A stretch of 64,000 nt of DNA from VXYL01 sp963422285 (GCA_963422285.2 OY729419.2:992001-1056000), one strand, 5' to 3'; shown: positions 28,466-37,742, counted from the first letter of the stretch. Program-made: numbers and translations. The notes: generated from the letters alone by a model not told the origin.

Positions 28466-29593
28466 ATGGCGCGCGACTACATCCGCATCCTGCCCTGGGG
28501 CACCACCCTGCCCCGGCGCGCACTCTACAACGTGCATCTGGATCCATGGCTGCTGCTCGGCCTCGGCACCATCGTCGCGTTCGGCCTGGTGGTGCTGGAT
28601 AGCGCCGCCGGGGAGAACTCGACGATTCTCGCCAGCCAGGCCATGCGCATCGCCCTGGCTGCTGTCGCGATGGTGGCCGCCGCCCAGCTCGAGCCGCGTA
28701 TCTATCTGCGCTGGACGCCCGTGATGTATGCCACAGGCGTACTGCTGCTGGTAGTGGTGCTGGTGGCAGGGGCCACCGCCAAGGGCGCCCAGCGCTGGCT
28801 CGACCTGCCCGGGCTGCCGCGCTTCCAGCCGTCGGAAATGATGAAGCTGGCGGTGCCGCTGATGATCGCCAGGATGCTCCATGGAGGCCCCCTGCCGCCC
28901 CGCTTCCTGCATCTGCTGACGGCGCTGGCGCTGGTGGCGCTGCCGGCCGGCCTGATCGCCATGCAGCCGGATCTGGGCACGGCGCTGCTGGTGGCCGCCG
29001 GCGGCCTCGCAGTCGTGCTGCTGGCCGGCATCCGCTGGCGGCTCGTGGCCGCGGCTGGCGCGCTCGCTGCGCTGGCGGTACCGATCCTGTGGCCGTTCCT
29101 GCACGACTACCAGAAGCAACGCGTACTGACTTTGCTGAACCCGGAACTGGATCCGCAAGGGGCGAGTTGGAACATCATCCAGTCCAAAACCGCGATCGGC
29201 TCCGGCGGTTTTCTCGGCAAAGGTCTGCACAACGGCACCCAGAGCCAGCTGGACTTCCTGCCGGAAAGCCACACGGACTTCATCATCGCCGTGATCGGCG
29301 AAGAACTGGGCCTGGTGTTCGTGACGCTGCTGCTGGCGCTGTATCTTCTAGTCGTCGCCCGAGCGCTGTTCATGGCCGTTCGGGTGCCGGACGCTTTCGG
29401 GCGACTGGCGGTAGGCGGCCTGACGCTGATTTTCTTCTGCTACGTCTTTGTCAACATCGCCATGGTGTCCGGCCTGCTGCCGGTAGTCGGCGTACCCCTG
29501 CCGCTGATAAGCTATGGCGGCACATCGGCGATTACGCTGCTCGCCGGTTTTGGTATCGTTATGTCGATCTATACGCACCGCAGCACTTGGTAG
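28466..29593 (+). CDS. mrdB: RodA peptidoglycan glycosyltransferase (SEDS family)
   Basis: 375 residues with about ten helices. SEDS motifs are present: GAQRWLDLPGLPRFQPSEMMK, the catalytic loop with Asp in LPESHTDFIIAVIGEELG, and LPLISYGGTSAITLLAGFG at the end. It polymerises lipid II into glycan strands with PBP2. The ATG begins one base after the mrdA stop codon, so the two genes are co-translated. Confidence 0.95.
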   Translation: MARDYIRILPWGTTLPRRALYNVHLDPWLLLGLGTIVAFGLVVLDSAAGENSTILASQAMRIALAAVAMVAAAQLEPRIYLRWTPVMYATGVLLLVVVLVAGATAKGAQRWLDLPGLPRFQPSEMMKLAVPLMIARMLHGGPLPPRFLHLLTALALVALPAGLIAMQPDLGTALLVAAGGLAVVLLAGIRWRLVAAAGALAALAVPILWPFLHDYQKQRVLTLLNPELDPQGASWNIIQSKTAIGSGGFLGKGLHNGTQSQLDFLPESHTDFIIAVIGEELGLVFVTLLLALYLLVVARALFMAVRVPDAFGRLAVGGLTLIFFCYVFVNIAMVSGLLPVVGVPLPLISYGGTSAITLLAGFGIVMSIYTHRSTW

Positions 29594-29639
29594 GGACACC
29601 ATGCGCTCGACTGGCCTCGGCAGCTTGAAAGGGAATTCG

Positions 29640-30629
29640 ATGAAGACGACTGCGGCGGCACTGCTGGTTCTCGTTCTCCTGTGCATATCGGCCTGGGGCG
29701 ATTACGGTGCCCGGCCAGAGGTGCAGGACTATATCGACGACCTGGTCGCCGACTACGGCTTCGGCCGCGAATGGCTGATTGGCGTATTCGCCGGGGCGAA
29801 GAAGAACGACAAGGTCATCGAGCGCATCTCGACGCCGGCAGAGAAAGTGCTGGCATGGCGGGACTACCGCAAGCTCTTCGTCACGGAGAAGCGCATCAAT
29901 GGCGGCGTGGAGTTCTGGCGTCGCAATCGAGCCGCCCTCGACGCCGCCCAGGACGAATACGGCGTCGCGGGCGAGATCGTCGTCGCCGTCCTTGGCGTGG
30001 AGACGCTCTATGGCCGTCATCGCGGCAGCTACCGGGTGATCGACGCGCTGGCCACTTTGGCCTTCGACTACCCGCCCCGATCGAAATTCTTCAAACGCGA
30101 GCTGACCGAATTCCTACTGCTGGCGCGCGAAGAAGACAAGGACCCGTTCGAGCCCATGGGCTCCTACGCCGGCGCCATGGGCTATGGCCAGTTCATCTCG
30201 TCGAGCTACCGCAGCTTCGCTGTGGACTTCGACAGCGACGGCCAGCGGGACATCTGGAACAACGAGACCGACGCCATCGGCAGCGTCGCCAACTACTTCG
30301 TCCGGCACGGCTGGCGGGGAGAAGGGCAGGCGGCGGTGAAGGTTACGCTGCGCGACCAGAAGGCGGCCGAACTTGCCAATGCCGGGCTCGATCTCAAGCA
30401 CACCGTCGGCGAACTGCGCCAACGCGGCATCCTCGGCCTCGACGAGCTGGGCGCAGAGAAGAGGGCCGCGCTGTTCCGCATGGAAGCCGAGGACGGCGTG
30501 GAGTACTGGCTGGGACTGCACGACTTCTACGTCGTCACCCGCTACAACCGAAGCAGCATGTACGCGCTGGCGGTGCTGCAGCTCAGCGCAGCCATTCGAG
30601 CTCGCTTCGAGCAGGCGGAGAGCAGCTGA
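29640..30629 (+). CDS. mltB: MltB-type lytic murein transglycosylase
   Basis: 329 residues with a short signal peptide (AALLVLVLLCISAWG; no clear lipobox, so probably soluble periplasmic, unlike E. coli MltB). The catalytic Glu lies in VAVLGVETLYGRHRGSYRV, and the second signature is GSYAGAMGYGQFISSSYR. It cleaves glycan with 1,6-anhydro ring formation. It sits between mrdB and rlpA, an insertion relative to E. coli, and its stop overlaps the rlpA start by one base (TGATG). Confidence 0.92.
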   Translation: MKTTAAALLVLVLLCISAWGDYGARPEVQDYIDDLVADYGFGREWLIGVFAGAKKNDKVIERISTPAEKVLAWRDYRKLFVTEKRINGGVEFWRRNRAALDAAQDEYGVAGEIVVAVLGVETLYGRHRGSYRVIDALATLAFDYPPRSKFFKRELTEFLLLAREEDKDPFEPMGSYAGAMGYGQFISSSYRSFAVDFDSDGQRDIWNNETDAIGSVANYFVRHGWRGEGQAAVKVTLRDQKAAELANAGLDLKHTVGELRQRGILGLDELGAEKRAALFRMEAEDGVEYWLGLHDFYVVTRYNRSSMYALAVLQLSAAIRARFEQAESS

Positions 30630-31399
30630 TGGCACCGCCAAAGGCGGCCGCTCTGGCGTTAGGTGCAGCGCTCGGCGGCTGCGCCAGCTCCGCGCCAGTG
30701 CTGTCCGACTCGGCGCCGGCGCAGCCGCCGCCGGGATTGGCGCTGCTGCCGGACCCGGAAGTCCGCGCCGATCCGAAGAGCAAGCGCGGCAACGACCCCT
30801 ACGTGGTGCATGGCAAGCGCTACCAAGTGCTGGACTCCGCTGCCGGCTACGTCCGGGACGGAATCGCCTCCTGGTACGGCACGAAGTTCCATCGCCTCGC
30901 CACTTCGAGCGGCGAGATCTACGACATGTACCAGCTCACCGCTGCGCATCGGACGCTGCCCATCCCCACCTACGTGCGGGTTACCAATCTCGACAACGGC
31001 AAAAGCATCATCGTCCGCGTCAACGACCGCGGCCCGTTCCATCCGCAACGCATCATCGACCTCTCCTACGCGGCTGCGGTGAAGCTCGGCTTCGACCGCA
31101 TCGGCACGGCCCGGGTACGGGTCGAATCCGCGCTGCCGGCCCCCGAGGAAAAACGGCCAGCCGCCAAACTCCGGCGACGCTCGCGCTTCTTTGTCCAGGC
31201 CGGCCCGTTCGCGCACCAGCAGGACGCCTACGCCGCCCGCGAAAAGCTGCCGGCCACGGCCCTCCATCCCGCCTTCGTGGTGGCCGTCAATGGCGCGTTC
31301 GCGGTGCGCATCGGTCCGCTGTCCCAGCGCCGGGATGCTCAGCGGCTGGAGGCGCTGCTGACCTTCCACGAACTGGCAACCTCCATCGTAGAGGAGTGA
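30629..31399 (+). CDS. rlpA: septal-ring lytic transglycosylase RlpA
   Basis: 256 residues. The lipobox LGGCA lies near residue 18. A double-psi beta-barrel follows (GIASWYGTKFHRLATSSGE, RVNDRGPFHPQRIIDLSY, whose Asp is catalytic), and a SPOR domain closes the protein (FFVQAGPFAHQQDAYAAREK). It cleaves denuded glycan strands at the septum. Start and stop overlaps couple it to mltB, and dacA follows six bases later. Confidence 0.93.
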   Translation: MAPPKAAALALGAALGGCASSAPVLSDSAPAQPPPGLALLPDPEVRADPKSKRGNDPYVVHGKRYQVLDSAAGYVRDGIASWYGTKFHRLATSSGEIYDMYQLTAAHRTLPIPTYVRVTNLDNGKSIIVRVNDRGPFHPQRIIDLSYAAAVKLGFDRIGTARVRVESALPAPEEKRPAAKLRRRSRFFVQAGPFAHQQDAYAAREKLPATALHPAFVVAVNGAFAVRIGPLSQRRDAQRLEALLTFHELATSIVEE

Positions 31400-31405
31400 T
31401 CTCCC

Positions 31406-32593
31406 ATGCGTCCGTACTGCCTCACCGCCGCCTTGCTGTCGGTCTGTGTCGCGGCCGCTGTCGCCGCCGCGCCCAGCATCATCCCCGATGCGCCGCCGAT
31501 CTCGTCGAAGAGCTTCATTCTGATGGACGCCGGCAGCGGGCGAGTGCTGGCGGAGCGCAACAGCGACGAACCGCTGCCGCCGGCCAGCCTGACCAAGATC
31601 ATGACCAGCTTCATCGCTGCCGCCGAACTGGAAGCGGACCGCATCGCCCTGGCTGACGAAGTGCCCATCAGCGTCAAGGCCTGGCGCACCGGCGGCTCCA
31701 AGATGTTTGTGCGCGAAGGCACCACGGTGAAGATCGAAAATCTGCTGCGCGGCATCGTCATCCAGTCCGGAAACGACGCCAGCGTGGCAGTGGCCGAGTA
31801 CATCGCGGGCGACGAGGACGCCTTCGCCGAGATGATGAACGCCCACGCCCATGAGCTCGGGATGACGGCCTCGCGCTTCGTCAACGCCACCGGCCTGCCC
31901 GACGACGGCCACTACTCGTCGGCCCGGGATATGGCGGTGCTTGCGGCGGCGCTCATTCGCCGCTTCCCGGAGCACTACCGCATGTACTCGGAGAAGTCGT
32001 TCACATACGGCGGCATCGAACAGTTCAACCGCAACCGGCTGCTGCGATACGACAAATCCGCCGATGGCGTCAAGACGGGGCTCACGGACGCCGCCGGCTA
32101 TTGTCTGGTGGCATCCGCCTTGCGCGACGGCTTGCGGCTGATCACCGCCACCATGGGCGCCGACACCGACCGGGCGCGATTCCAGGACACGCAGAAGCTC
32201 CTAGCCTACGGCTTCCGCTACTTCGAGAGCCGCAAGATATACGATGCCGGCGAAGTGCTGACCAGCGCGGACGTCTGGTACGGCACGGCGGAGACCGTTG
32301 CCGTCTCTATCGCCGAGGCCATGCGCATCACTCTGCCGCGCGGCCGCTACGACGACTTGAACATCGTGCTCGATCGGCCTCGAGATATCGAAGCCCCCAT
32401 CGCCGCTGGAGACGAACTCGGCATGGTGCGCGTCTCCCTGGATGGGGAAGCGCTGGCCGAAACACCGCTGGTGGCCCAGGCCGCGGTGCCCGAAGCCGGT
32501 GTCTTCGCCAGAATCGGCGACGGCATCTACCTGTTCTTCCGCGACCTGCTCGGGGGCATCGACGAAGCGTCTCCGGTACCGGCAGAGAACTGA
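31406..32593 (+). CDS. dacA: D-alanyl-D-alanine carboxypeptidase, PBP5/6 family
   Basis: 395 residues with a signal peptide (AALLSVCVAAAVAAAP). Active-site motifs: SLTKIMTSF (SxxK, Ser near residue 59), SGNDASVAVAE (SxN) and DGVKTGLTDAAG (KTG). The C-terminal domain ends in an amphipathic membrane anchor (GDGIYLFFRDLLGGI). It trims pentapeptides and limits cross-linking. In E. coli ybeD follows; here no ybeD homologue separates it from lipB. Confidence 0.94.
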   Translation: MRPYCLTAALLSVCVAAAVAAAPSIIPDAPPISSKSFILMDAGSGRVLAERNSDEPLPPASLTKIMTSFIAAAELEADRIALADEVPISVKAWRTGGSKMFVREGTTVKIENLLRGIVIQSGNDASVAVAEYIAGDEDAFAEMMNAHAHELGMTASRFVNATGLPDDGHYSSARDMAVLAAALIRRFPEHYRMYSEKSFTYGGIEQFNRNRLLRYDKSADGVKTGLTDAAGYCLVASALRDGLRLITATMGADTDRARFQDTQKLLAYGFRYFESRKIYDAGEVLTSADVWYGTAETVAVSIAEAMRITLPRGRYDDLNIVLDRPRDIEAPIAAGDELGMVRVSLDGEALAETPLVAQAAVPEAGVFARIGDGIYLFFRDLLGGIDEASPVPAEN

Positions 32594-32615
32594 TGCCGCC
32601 CCGGATTCGTCGAGC

Positions 32616-33251
32616 ATGGCCGAACTGGTAGTCCGCAACCTCGGGCCCGACACCCGCTACCAGGATGTGCTCAGGGCCATGCGCGTCTTCACCGATGCCC
32701 GCACGGTCGCCACCACGGACGAACTGTGGCTGACGGAGCACCAGGCCGTCTTCACCCAGGGCCAGGCGGGCAAGGCGGAGTACGTGCTGGCCAGCGGGGA
32801 CATCCCGGTGTTGCAGAGCGACCGCGGCGGCCAAGTGACCTACCACGGCCCCGGTCAGATCGTCGCCTACCTGCTGTTCGACCTGCGCCGGCTCGGGCTC
32901 ACCGTGCGGGGCCTGGTAGCCGGCATCGAGCAATCCGTCATCGCCCTGCTTGCCGGCTACGGCATCGCCGCCCATGCCCGCCCGGATGCGCCGGGCGTCT
33001 ACGTCGGCAACGACAAGATCGCCGCCCTCGGCCTGCGTGTGCGTCGCCGCTGCAGCTACCACGGCCTCGCCTTGAACGTGGCCATGGACCTCGCTCCCTA
33101 CGCCCGCATCGTGCCCTGCGGTCTGCAAGGCACCGGCGTGACGTGCATGGCGACCCTGACCGACCCGCCCTGCTCGGTGGTGAACGTGGCGCCCAGGCTG
33201 GTGGACGAACTGGCGCGAAGCTACGGCTTCGAGACCATCGATCCTCGTTGA
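32616..33251 (+). CDS. lipB: lipoyl(octanoyl) transferase
   Basis: 211 residues. Signature motifs: FTQGQAGKAEYVL, SDRGGQVTYHGPGQIVAYLL, and the catalytic GLQGTGVTCMATL region containing the conserved Cys and the preceding Lys in VGNDKIAALGLRV. It moves octanoyl from acyl carrier protein to lipoyl domains. The start at 32616 gives the usual N-terminus (MAELVVRNLGPDTRYQ). lipA, normally downstream, is missing from this window. Confidence 0.93.
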   Translation: MAELVVRNLGPDTRYQDVLRAMRVFTDARTVATTDELWLTEHQAVFTQGQAGKAEYVLASGDIPVLQSDRGGQVTYHGPGQIVAYLLFDLRRLGLTVRGLVAGIEQSVIALLAGYGIAAHARPDAPGVYVGNDKIAALGLRVRRRCSYHGLALNVAMDLAPYARIVPCGLQGTGVTCMATLTDPPCSVVNVAPRLVDELARSYGFETIDPR

Positions 33252-33283
33252 CTCGATAGCCAAGCCGCCTCGAAACAGCAAAT

Positions 33284-33570
33284 TCATGCCCCGCGTACTA
33301 AAGACGGGCTAGGGAATGCCGTGGGCGCAAACGCGAAGCTGTCGGCGAGTTCGCGGCAGTCTCGATGCTGGTAGTCGTCGCCCCGCGGCCCCGGGCATGT
33401 CTCCAAGCGACGATCCAAACTTCCGCAATGCTCTTTTCCACGTACAGCGGCGGCTTGATCGATACGTCCTTGCGCAAGGTCGAACCGGAGACATCGACCA
33501 GCAGCAACACATCGTCGGGACGCGGGTGGCCGTCGTACTTGCGGCGACGCAGCCGTGGTCTATGGGGTTC
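33284..33570 (-). pseudogene. Uma2-family fragment, N-terminus missing and frameshifted
   Basis: The minus strand contains DDVLLLVDVSGSTLRKDVS followed by IKPPLYVEKSIAEVWIV, the core Uma2 motif with its Asp and Lys. After a frameshift, GPRGDDYQHRDCRELADSF and APTAFPSPSL give the normal C-terminus. Only the second half of the domain remains, placed between lipB and the fumarase gene. It is a second Uma2 relic after the locus at 14.1-14.9 kb. Confidence 0.75.
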
Positions 33571-33589
33571 AAATGAATCCCGCCCGATC

Positions 33590-35113
33590 TCAACGTGGCT
33601 CGGCCACGGCAATGCGGTTCTCGATCTTCGCCGCCCAGGTCTTGGGGCCCGTGGCGTGTACCGATTCGCCCCGGGAGTCCACGGCCACGGTCACCGGCAT
33701 GTCCTGCACCTCGAACTCGTAGATGGCTTCCATGCCAAGATCCTCGAAGGCCAGCAGCGTCGATTTGCGGATCGCCTTGGCGATGAGATAGGCGGCGCCG
33801 CCCACCGCGATCAGCGATACGGCCCGATGGTCGCGGATGGCGGCGATGGCTGCCGGGCCGCGTTCGGCCTTGCCGATCATACCCAGCAGGCCGGTGCGTT
33901 CGAGCAGGATGCGGGCAAACTTGTCCATGCGCGTGGCCGTGGTGGGACCAGCGGGGCCGATCACTTCGTCGCGCACGGCATCCACGGGGCCGACGTAGTA
34001 GATGAAGCGATCGGCGAAGTCCACCGGCAACGGCTCGCCCCGCTCGACGAGGTTCGCAAGGCGCTTGTGGGCCGCATCCCGGCCCGTGAGCATCCGGCCC
34101 GACAGCAGCAGCGTCTCTCCAGCCCGCCAGGTTTCCACCTCGGCTCGGGTGATGGCATTGAGATCCACGCGCCGCGCCTCGTCGCCGGGATCGAAGGCGA
34201 TGTCCGGCCAGTCGCCCAAGTCGGGCGGCTCGAACGTCGCCGGCCCCGACCCGTCGAGTGCGAACCGCACATGGCGGGTGGCGGTGCAGTTGGGAATCAC
34301 CGCCACCGGCTTGTTGGCGGCGTGGGTGGGGTATTCCTGCACCTTGACGTCCAACACCGTGGTCAGTCCGCCCAGCCCCTGGGCGCCGATGCCGAGGGCG
34401 TTCACCTTGTCGTGGAGTTCGAGCCGCAGCGCCTCGGTTCGGCTGGCGGCACCGCGCTCCCTCAATTCGTGGATGTCGATGGGCTGCATCATGGCTTCCT
34501 TGGCCAGCAGCATGGCCTTCTCCGGCGAGCCGCCGATGCCGACGCCGAGGATGCCGGGCGGGCACCAGCCGGCACCCATCTTCGGCACCGCGTCGAGCAC
34601 CCAGTCCACCACCGAATCCGAGGGGTTCAGCATGGCGAACATGGCCTTGGCCTCGCTGCCGCCGCCCTTGGCCGCCACCTCGACGTGCAGCCGGGCGCCG
34701 GGTACGATGCGGACGTGGATCACTGCCGGCGTGTTGTCGCCGGTATTGACCCTTGCGCCGTCCGGATCCGCCAGCACCGAGCCGCGCAGTACGTTGTCGG
34801 GGAGCGTATAGGCGCGGCGTACGCCCTCGTTCACCATGTCCTCGACGCTCATCTCGCCCTGCCAGGATATCTCCATGCCCACTTCCAGGAAGACGATGAC
34901 GATGCCGGTATCCTGGCAGATGGGCCGCTTGCCCAGGGCGCACAGCCGCGAATTGGCCAGCACCTGGGCCAGCGCCGCCTTGGCGGCTGGAGACTCCTCC
35001 CGCTGGTAGGCGTCGGCCATGGCGCGGATGAAGTCCGGCGGATGATAGTAGGAGATGTACTGCAGCGCGTCGGCGACGCTCTGGACCAAGTCGTCCTGCC
35101 TGATGACGGTCAT
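33590..35113 (-). CDS. fumarate hydratase, class I (iron-sulfur)
   Basis: 507 residues, N- and C-terminal lyase domains fused as in E. coli FumA/FumB. Cluster-binding Cys residues lie in LGKRPICQDTGIVIVF, KMGAGWCPPGILGVG and AVIPNCTATRHVRF. The C-terminal part has LLLSGRMLTGRDAAHKR and YYVGPVDAVRDEVIGPAGPT. It hydrates fumarate to malate in the TCA cycle, complementing acnA in this window. A single-gene unit, divergent from the hydrolase/monooxygenase operon. Confidence 0.93.
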   Translation of the reverse strand: MTVIRQDDLVQSVADALQYISYYHPPDFIRAMADAYQREESPAAKAALAQVLANSRLCALGKRPICQDTGIVIVFLEVGMEISWQGEMSVEDMVNEGVRRAYTLPDNVLRGSVLADPDGARVNTGDNTPAVIHVRIVPGARLHVEVAAKGGGSEAKAMFAMLNPSDSVVDWVLDAVPKMGAGWCPPGILGVGIGGSPEKAMLLAKEAMMQPIDIHELRERGAASRTEALRLELHDKVNALGIGAQGLGGLTTVLDVKVQEYPTHAANKPVAVIPNCTATRHVRFALDGSGPATFEPPDLGDWPDIAFDPGDEARRVDLNAITRAEVETWRAGETLLLSGRMLTGRDAAHKRLANLVERGEPLPVDFADRFIYYVGPVDAVRDEVIGPAGPTTATRMDKFARILLERTGLLGMIGKAERGPAAIAAIRDHRAVSLIAVGGAAYLIAKAIRKSTLLAFEDLGMEAIYEFEVQDMPVTVAVDSRGESVHATGPKTWAAKIENRIAVAEPR

Positions 35114-35189
35114 GGGAACTCCGGGAACGCGACGGTTGCGGCATTCTACTGCGTTCGCTACATTCAGGCTTGTCGGGAGGGAGGGAGTC

Positions 35190-35969
35190 GTGACCGAAAC
35201 AGCGTCCTACGCCGAGCGCGGACTCGCGCTGGCGACCGGAAAGATCAAACTGCTGGAACATGGTACCGGGCCGCCGGTGGTGATCCTGCACCATAGCTGG
35301 GGCAGCCCGGGCTGGCTGCCCTTCCACGGCCGGCTGGCCGAAGACCATCGCGTCTTCGTTCCCGACATGCCGGGCTGGGGCGGTTCCGAGCGCCCGGTCT
35401 GGGCGCGGGAGCCCCGCGACATCGCCATCATCCTGACCCGGCTGCTGGACGGTCTCGACCTCGACGGCATAAAGCTGGTGGGCCTCGGCTTCGGCGGCTA
35501 CGTGGCGGCGGAACTCGCCACCATGAATCCCTCCCGCCTTGCCGCGCTGGTGCTGGTGGGCGCCGCCGGCCTGCAACCGCGGCAGGGCGAGATCATGGAT
35601 CAGATGATGCTGTCGCACCGCAAGTACATCGAGGAGAGCTTCCGGGACGCGGAAACCTACACCGCCTACATCGGCGAAGAGCCGCCCGACGAAGTGCGCG
35701 ACCTGTGGGACCTGTCTCGGGAGATGACCGCCCGGGTCTCCTGGAAACCTTACATGTTCAACCGGCGCTTGGCGCCGCTGCTTGGCGACATGCGCGTACC
35801 GACCCTGCTGGTTTGGGGCGATAGCGATAAAGTGGTTCCCTTCGAGTGCGCGCAGCAGTACCAAGCGGGCATCCCCGATGCCCGCATCGCCGTGGTGGAA
35901 GACACTGGCCATGTCGTGGAGCTGGAGCAGCCGGATCGGCTGGCAGCGCTGATTGCAGAGTTCCCCTAA
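35190..35969 (+). CDS. alpha/beta-hydrolase-fold protein lacking the nucleophilic serine
   Basis: 259 residues from a GTG preceded by GGGAGGGAGGGAG. The fold is clear: PPVVILHHSWGSPGW oxyanion region, FVPDMPGWGGSERP, and the C-terminal VVEDTGHVVELEQPDR with the expected His; an Asp lies in LLVWGDSDKVVP. The nucleophile elbow reads VGLGFGGY where family members have VGHSFGGY, so Gly replaces Ser. It may be a non-hydrolytic or substrate-binding member. The luciferase-like monooxygenase gene begins 12 bases downstream, so the two are probably co-transcribed and work together. Confidence 0.8.
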   Translation: MTETASYAERGLALATGKIKLLEHGTGPPVVILHHSWGSPGWLPFHGRLAEDHRVFVPDMPGWGGSERPVWAREPRDIAIILTRLLDGLDLDGIKLVGLGFGGYVAAELATMNPSRLAALVLVGAAGLQPRQGEIMDQMMLSHRKYIEESFRDAETYTAYIGEEPPDEVRDLWDLSREMTARVSWKPYMFNRRLAPLLGDMRVPTLLVWGDSDKVVPFECAQQYQAGIPDARIAVVEDTGHVVELEQPDRLAALIAEFP

Positions 35970-35981
35970 GGAGAGGCAGCC

Positions 35982-37292
35982 ATGTTCATCGGACACTTCA
36001 CGGAACGCCCTTACCAGGACCCGAAATCCGGCTACTTCGGCGCCACCGGCCGCAACCTGATGGACCTCGCCATGTCCAACGACAGCTACGATCCGAAGCT
36101 GGGCGCCGATCTCTACAACCGCTACCTGGACGAAAAGGTGTTCGCCGAGGAGATGGGCTTCGACGGCCTGATGCTCAACGAGCACCACTCGACGCCGTTC
36201 TGCATGGGCGGCGTGATGAATCTGGAGGCGGCGATCCTGGCGCGCATCACCCGTCGCGCCAAGATCGTGCTGCTAGGCAATATCCTGCCCATCTGGGACG
36301 ATCCGCTGTTCCTGGCCGAGGAACTGGCGGAGATCGACATGATCTCCCGCGGCCGTCTGGTCACCGGCTGGGTGCGAGGCACCGGGCGGGAAAGCGTCGC
36401 CCACAACGCCGTGCCGCCCTACAACTGGGAGCGCTTCCAGGAAGCGCACGACTTCATCGTCGAGGCCTGGACGAAGCCGGGGCCCTTCCGCTGGGAGGGC
36501 GAGCACTACCAGTACCGCTACGTCAATCCCTGGGCGCGTCCCTACCAAGCGCCGCACCCGCCGATCTGGATTCCCGGAGTGATGAGCCGCAACACCGTCG
36601 CCTGGGCGGCCCGCCACCGCTACCCGTATCTGATGCTGGCCACCGAGCTGCAGCCGACGGTGGAATCCTTCCAGTACTACGATCAAGTGGCGGCGGAGAC
36701 GGGCTTCGAGGCCGGCAGCCAACACCGAGGCTACCTCTTCAAGGTGCATGTGGACGAGACCGAGGAACTCGCCGAGGAAGCCGGCCGCAAGTTCGTCCAA
36801 GGTCCCAGCAATCCGTTCCTGGAAGGCAACCAGGGCATCGTCCGCCCGTTCATCCAGAACCTGCCCGGCCTCACCCAGCGCAACAACCTGCTGCCCACCA
36901 TGAGGAGCTTTGCCGCCGCAGCCTCCCGAGGCCGCGCCGCCCAGCACTTGCAGGAGCAGAAGCAGGATCAGACAAAGAAAGCGGCGCCGGCGCAGCCCAA
37001 GGACGTCTACCAGGACCAGACCGAGAAGCTCTCCATCATCTCCGGCACGCCGGACAGCGTGCTGCCGAAGATCCGCCATGTGCTGGAAACCATCCGCCCG
37101 GGCACGATCTTCTTCTGGGACGGCGACGGCGCCATGAGCCACGACGACCAGATGCGCAGCCTGCGGCTGATGGGTTCGGACGTCATCCCCGCAGTACGCG
37201 AGATGGGCGAGGAACTCGGCTTGCAGGGGCCGTTCGAGGCGGCGGCGAGCGGCAACGAGGAAGCTGACGAGCCGAACGCCGTTGCGGATTAG
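35982..37292 (+). CDS. LLM-class (luciferase-like) flavin-dependent oxidoreductase
   Basis: 436 residues, TIM-barrel bacterial-luciferase family: EEMGFDGLMLNEHHSTPFCM near residue 60, LGNILPIWDDPLFLAEELA, RGRLVTGWVRGTGRES and WIPGVMSRNTVAW. A low-complexity insert (HLQEQKQDQTKKAAPAQP) lies near residue 330. It follows an alpha/beta-hydrolase gene and has a GGAG ribosome-binding site. Substrate is unknown; relatives oxidise aldehydes, alkanesulfonates or sulfides with FMNH2. The last 130 bases and the 3' flank are duplicated in the following kilobase, so the C-terminal tail (EEADEPNAVAD) may be a remodelled end. Confidence 0.88.
   Translation: MFIGHFTERPYQDPKSGYFGATGRNLMDLAMSNDSYDPKLGADLYNRYLDEKVFAEEMGFDGLMLNEHHSTPFCMGGVMNLEAAILARITRRAKIVLLGNILPIWDDPLFLAEELAEIDMISRGRLVTGWVRGTGRESVAHNAVPPYNWERFQEAHDFIVEAWTKPGPFRWEGEHYQYRYVNPWARPYQAPHPPIWIPGVMSRNTVAWAARHRYPYLMLATELQPTVESFQYYDQVAAETGFEAGSQHRGYLFKVHVDETEELAEEAGRKFVQGPSNPFLEGNQGIVRPFIQNLPGLTQRNNLLPTMRSFAAAASRGRAAQHLQEQKQDQTKKAAPAQPKDVYQDQTEKLSIISGTPDSVLPKIRHVLETIRPGTIFFWDGDGAMSHDDQMRSLRLMGSDVIPAVREMGEELGLQGPFEAAASGNEEADEPNAVAD
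37060..37188 (+). repeat. 129-bp repeat A, copy 1 (inside the LLM gene)
   Basis: Identical to 37420-37548, offset 360 bases. It encodes the segment around LPKIRHVLETIRPGTIFFW. Confidence 0.95.
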
Positions 37293-37339
37293 GCCAGGAT
37301 GCGCTCTGCCAATCCATCCGTCCAATAGCAGGGGAATGC
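37210..37339 (+). repeat. 130-bp repeat B, copy 1 (LLM 3' end and flank)
   Basis: Runs from aggaactcggcttgc to caggggaatgc and includes the LLM stop codon. It matches 37607-37742 apart from a substitution and a few inserted bases before the stop. Confidence 0.9.
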
Positions 37340-37419
37340 CTTGGACGAATTCGACGGGGAGTTCCCGGCAAATCGGGGTAGCAAGCCGAAGCACGCCAAG
37401 TCGAATCCATTCCGTTCGC

Positions 37420-37548
37420 TGCTGCCGAAGATCCGCCATGTGCTGGAAACCATCCGCCCGGGCACGATCTTCTTCTGGGACGGCGACGGCGCCATGAGCC
37501 ACGACGACCAGATGCGCAGCCTGCGGCTGATGGGTTCGGACGTCATCC
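37420..37548 (+). repeat. 129-bp repeat A, copy 2
   Basis: Exact copy of 37060-37188. It follows a 29-bp piece (37393-37421, acgccaagtcgaatccattc and on) that recurs at 37927-37955 inside the DUF4276 relic, showing that sequence from two genes has been interleaved. Confidence 0.95.
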
Positions 37549-37606
37549 GCCTTTGCAATATCGAGTACAACGTCCAACAGGATTGGCAGAACTCGGCAAC
37601 GCCCAT

Positions 37607-37742
37607 AGGAACTCGGCTTGCAGGGGCCGTTCGAGGCGGCGGCGAGCGACAACGAGGAAGCTGACGAGCCGAGCGAAGCCGCCGTTGCGGATTAGGCCAG
37701 GATGCGCTCTGCCAATCCATCCGTCCAATAGCAGGGGAATGC
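37607..37742 (+). repeat. repeat B, copy 2
   Basis: Second copy of the LLM 3' end and flank, with the tail codons reading DEPSEAAVAD instead of DEPNAVAD. It joins directly to the AAA-ATPase relic at 37741. Confidence 0.9.

Noticed and set aside
33309..36188. A 959-codon minus-strand open frame over the fumarase and hydrolase genes
   Set aside because: Out-of-frame shadow of fumarase and antisense of the hydrolase gene; no domain recognised.
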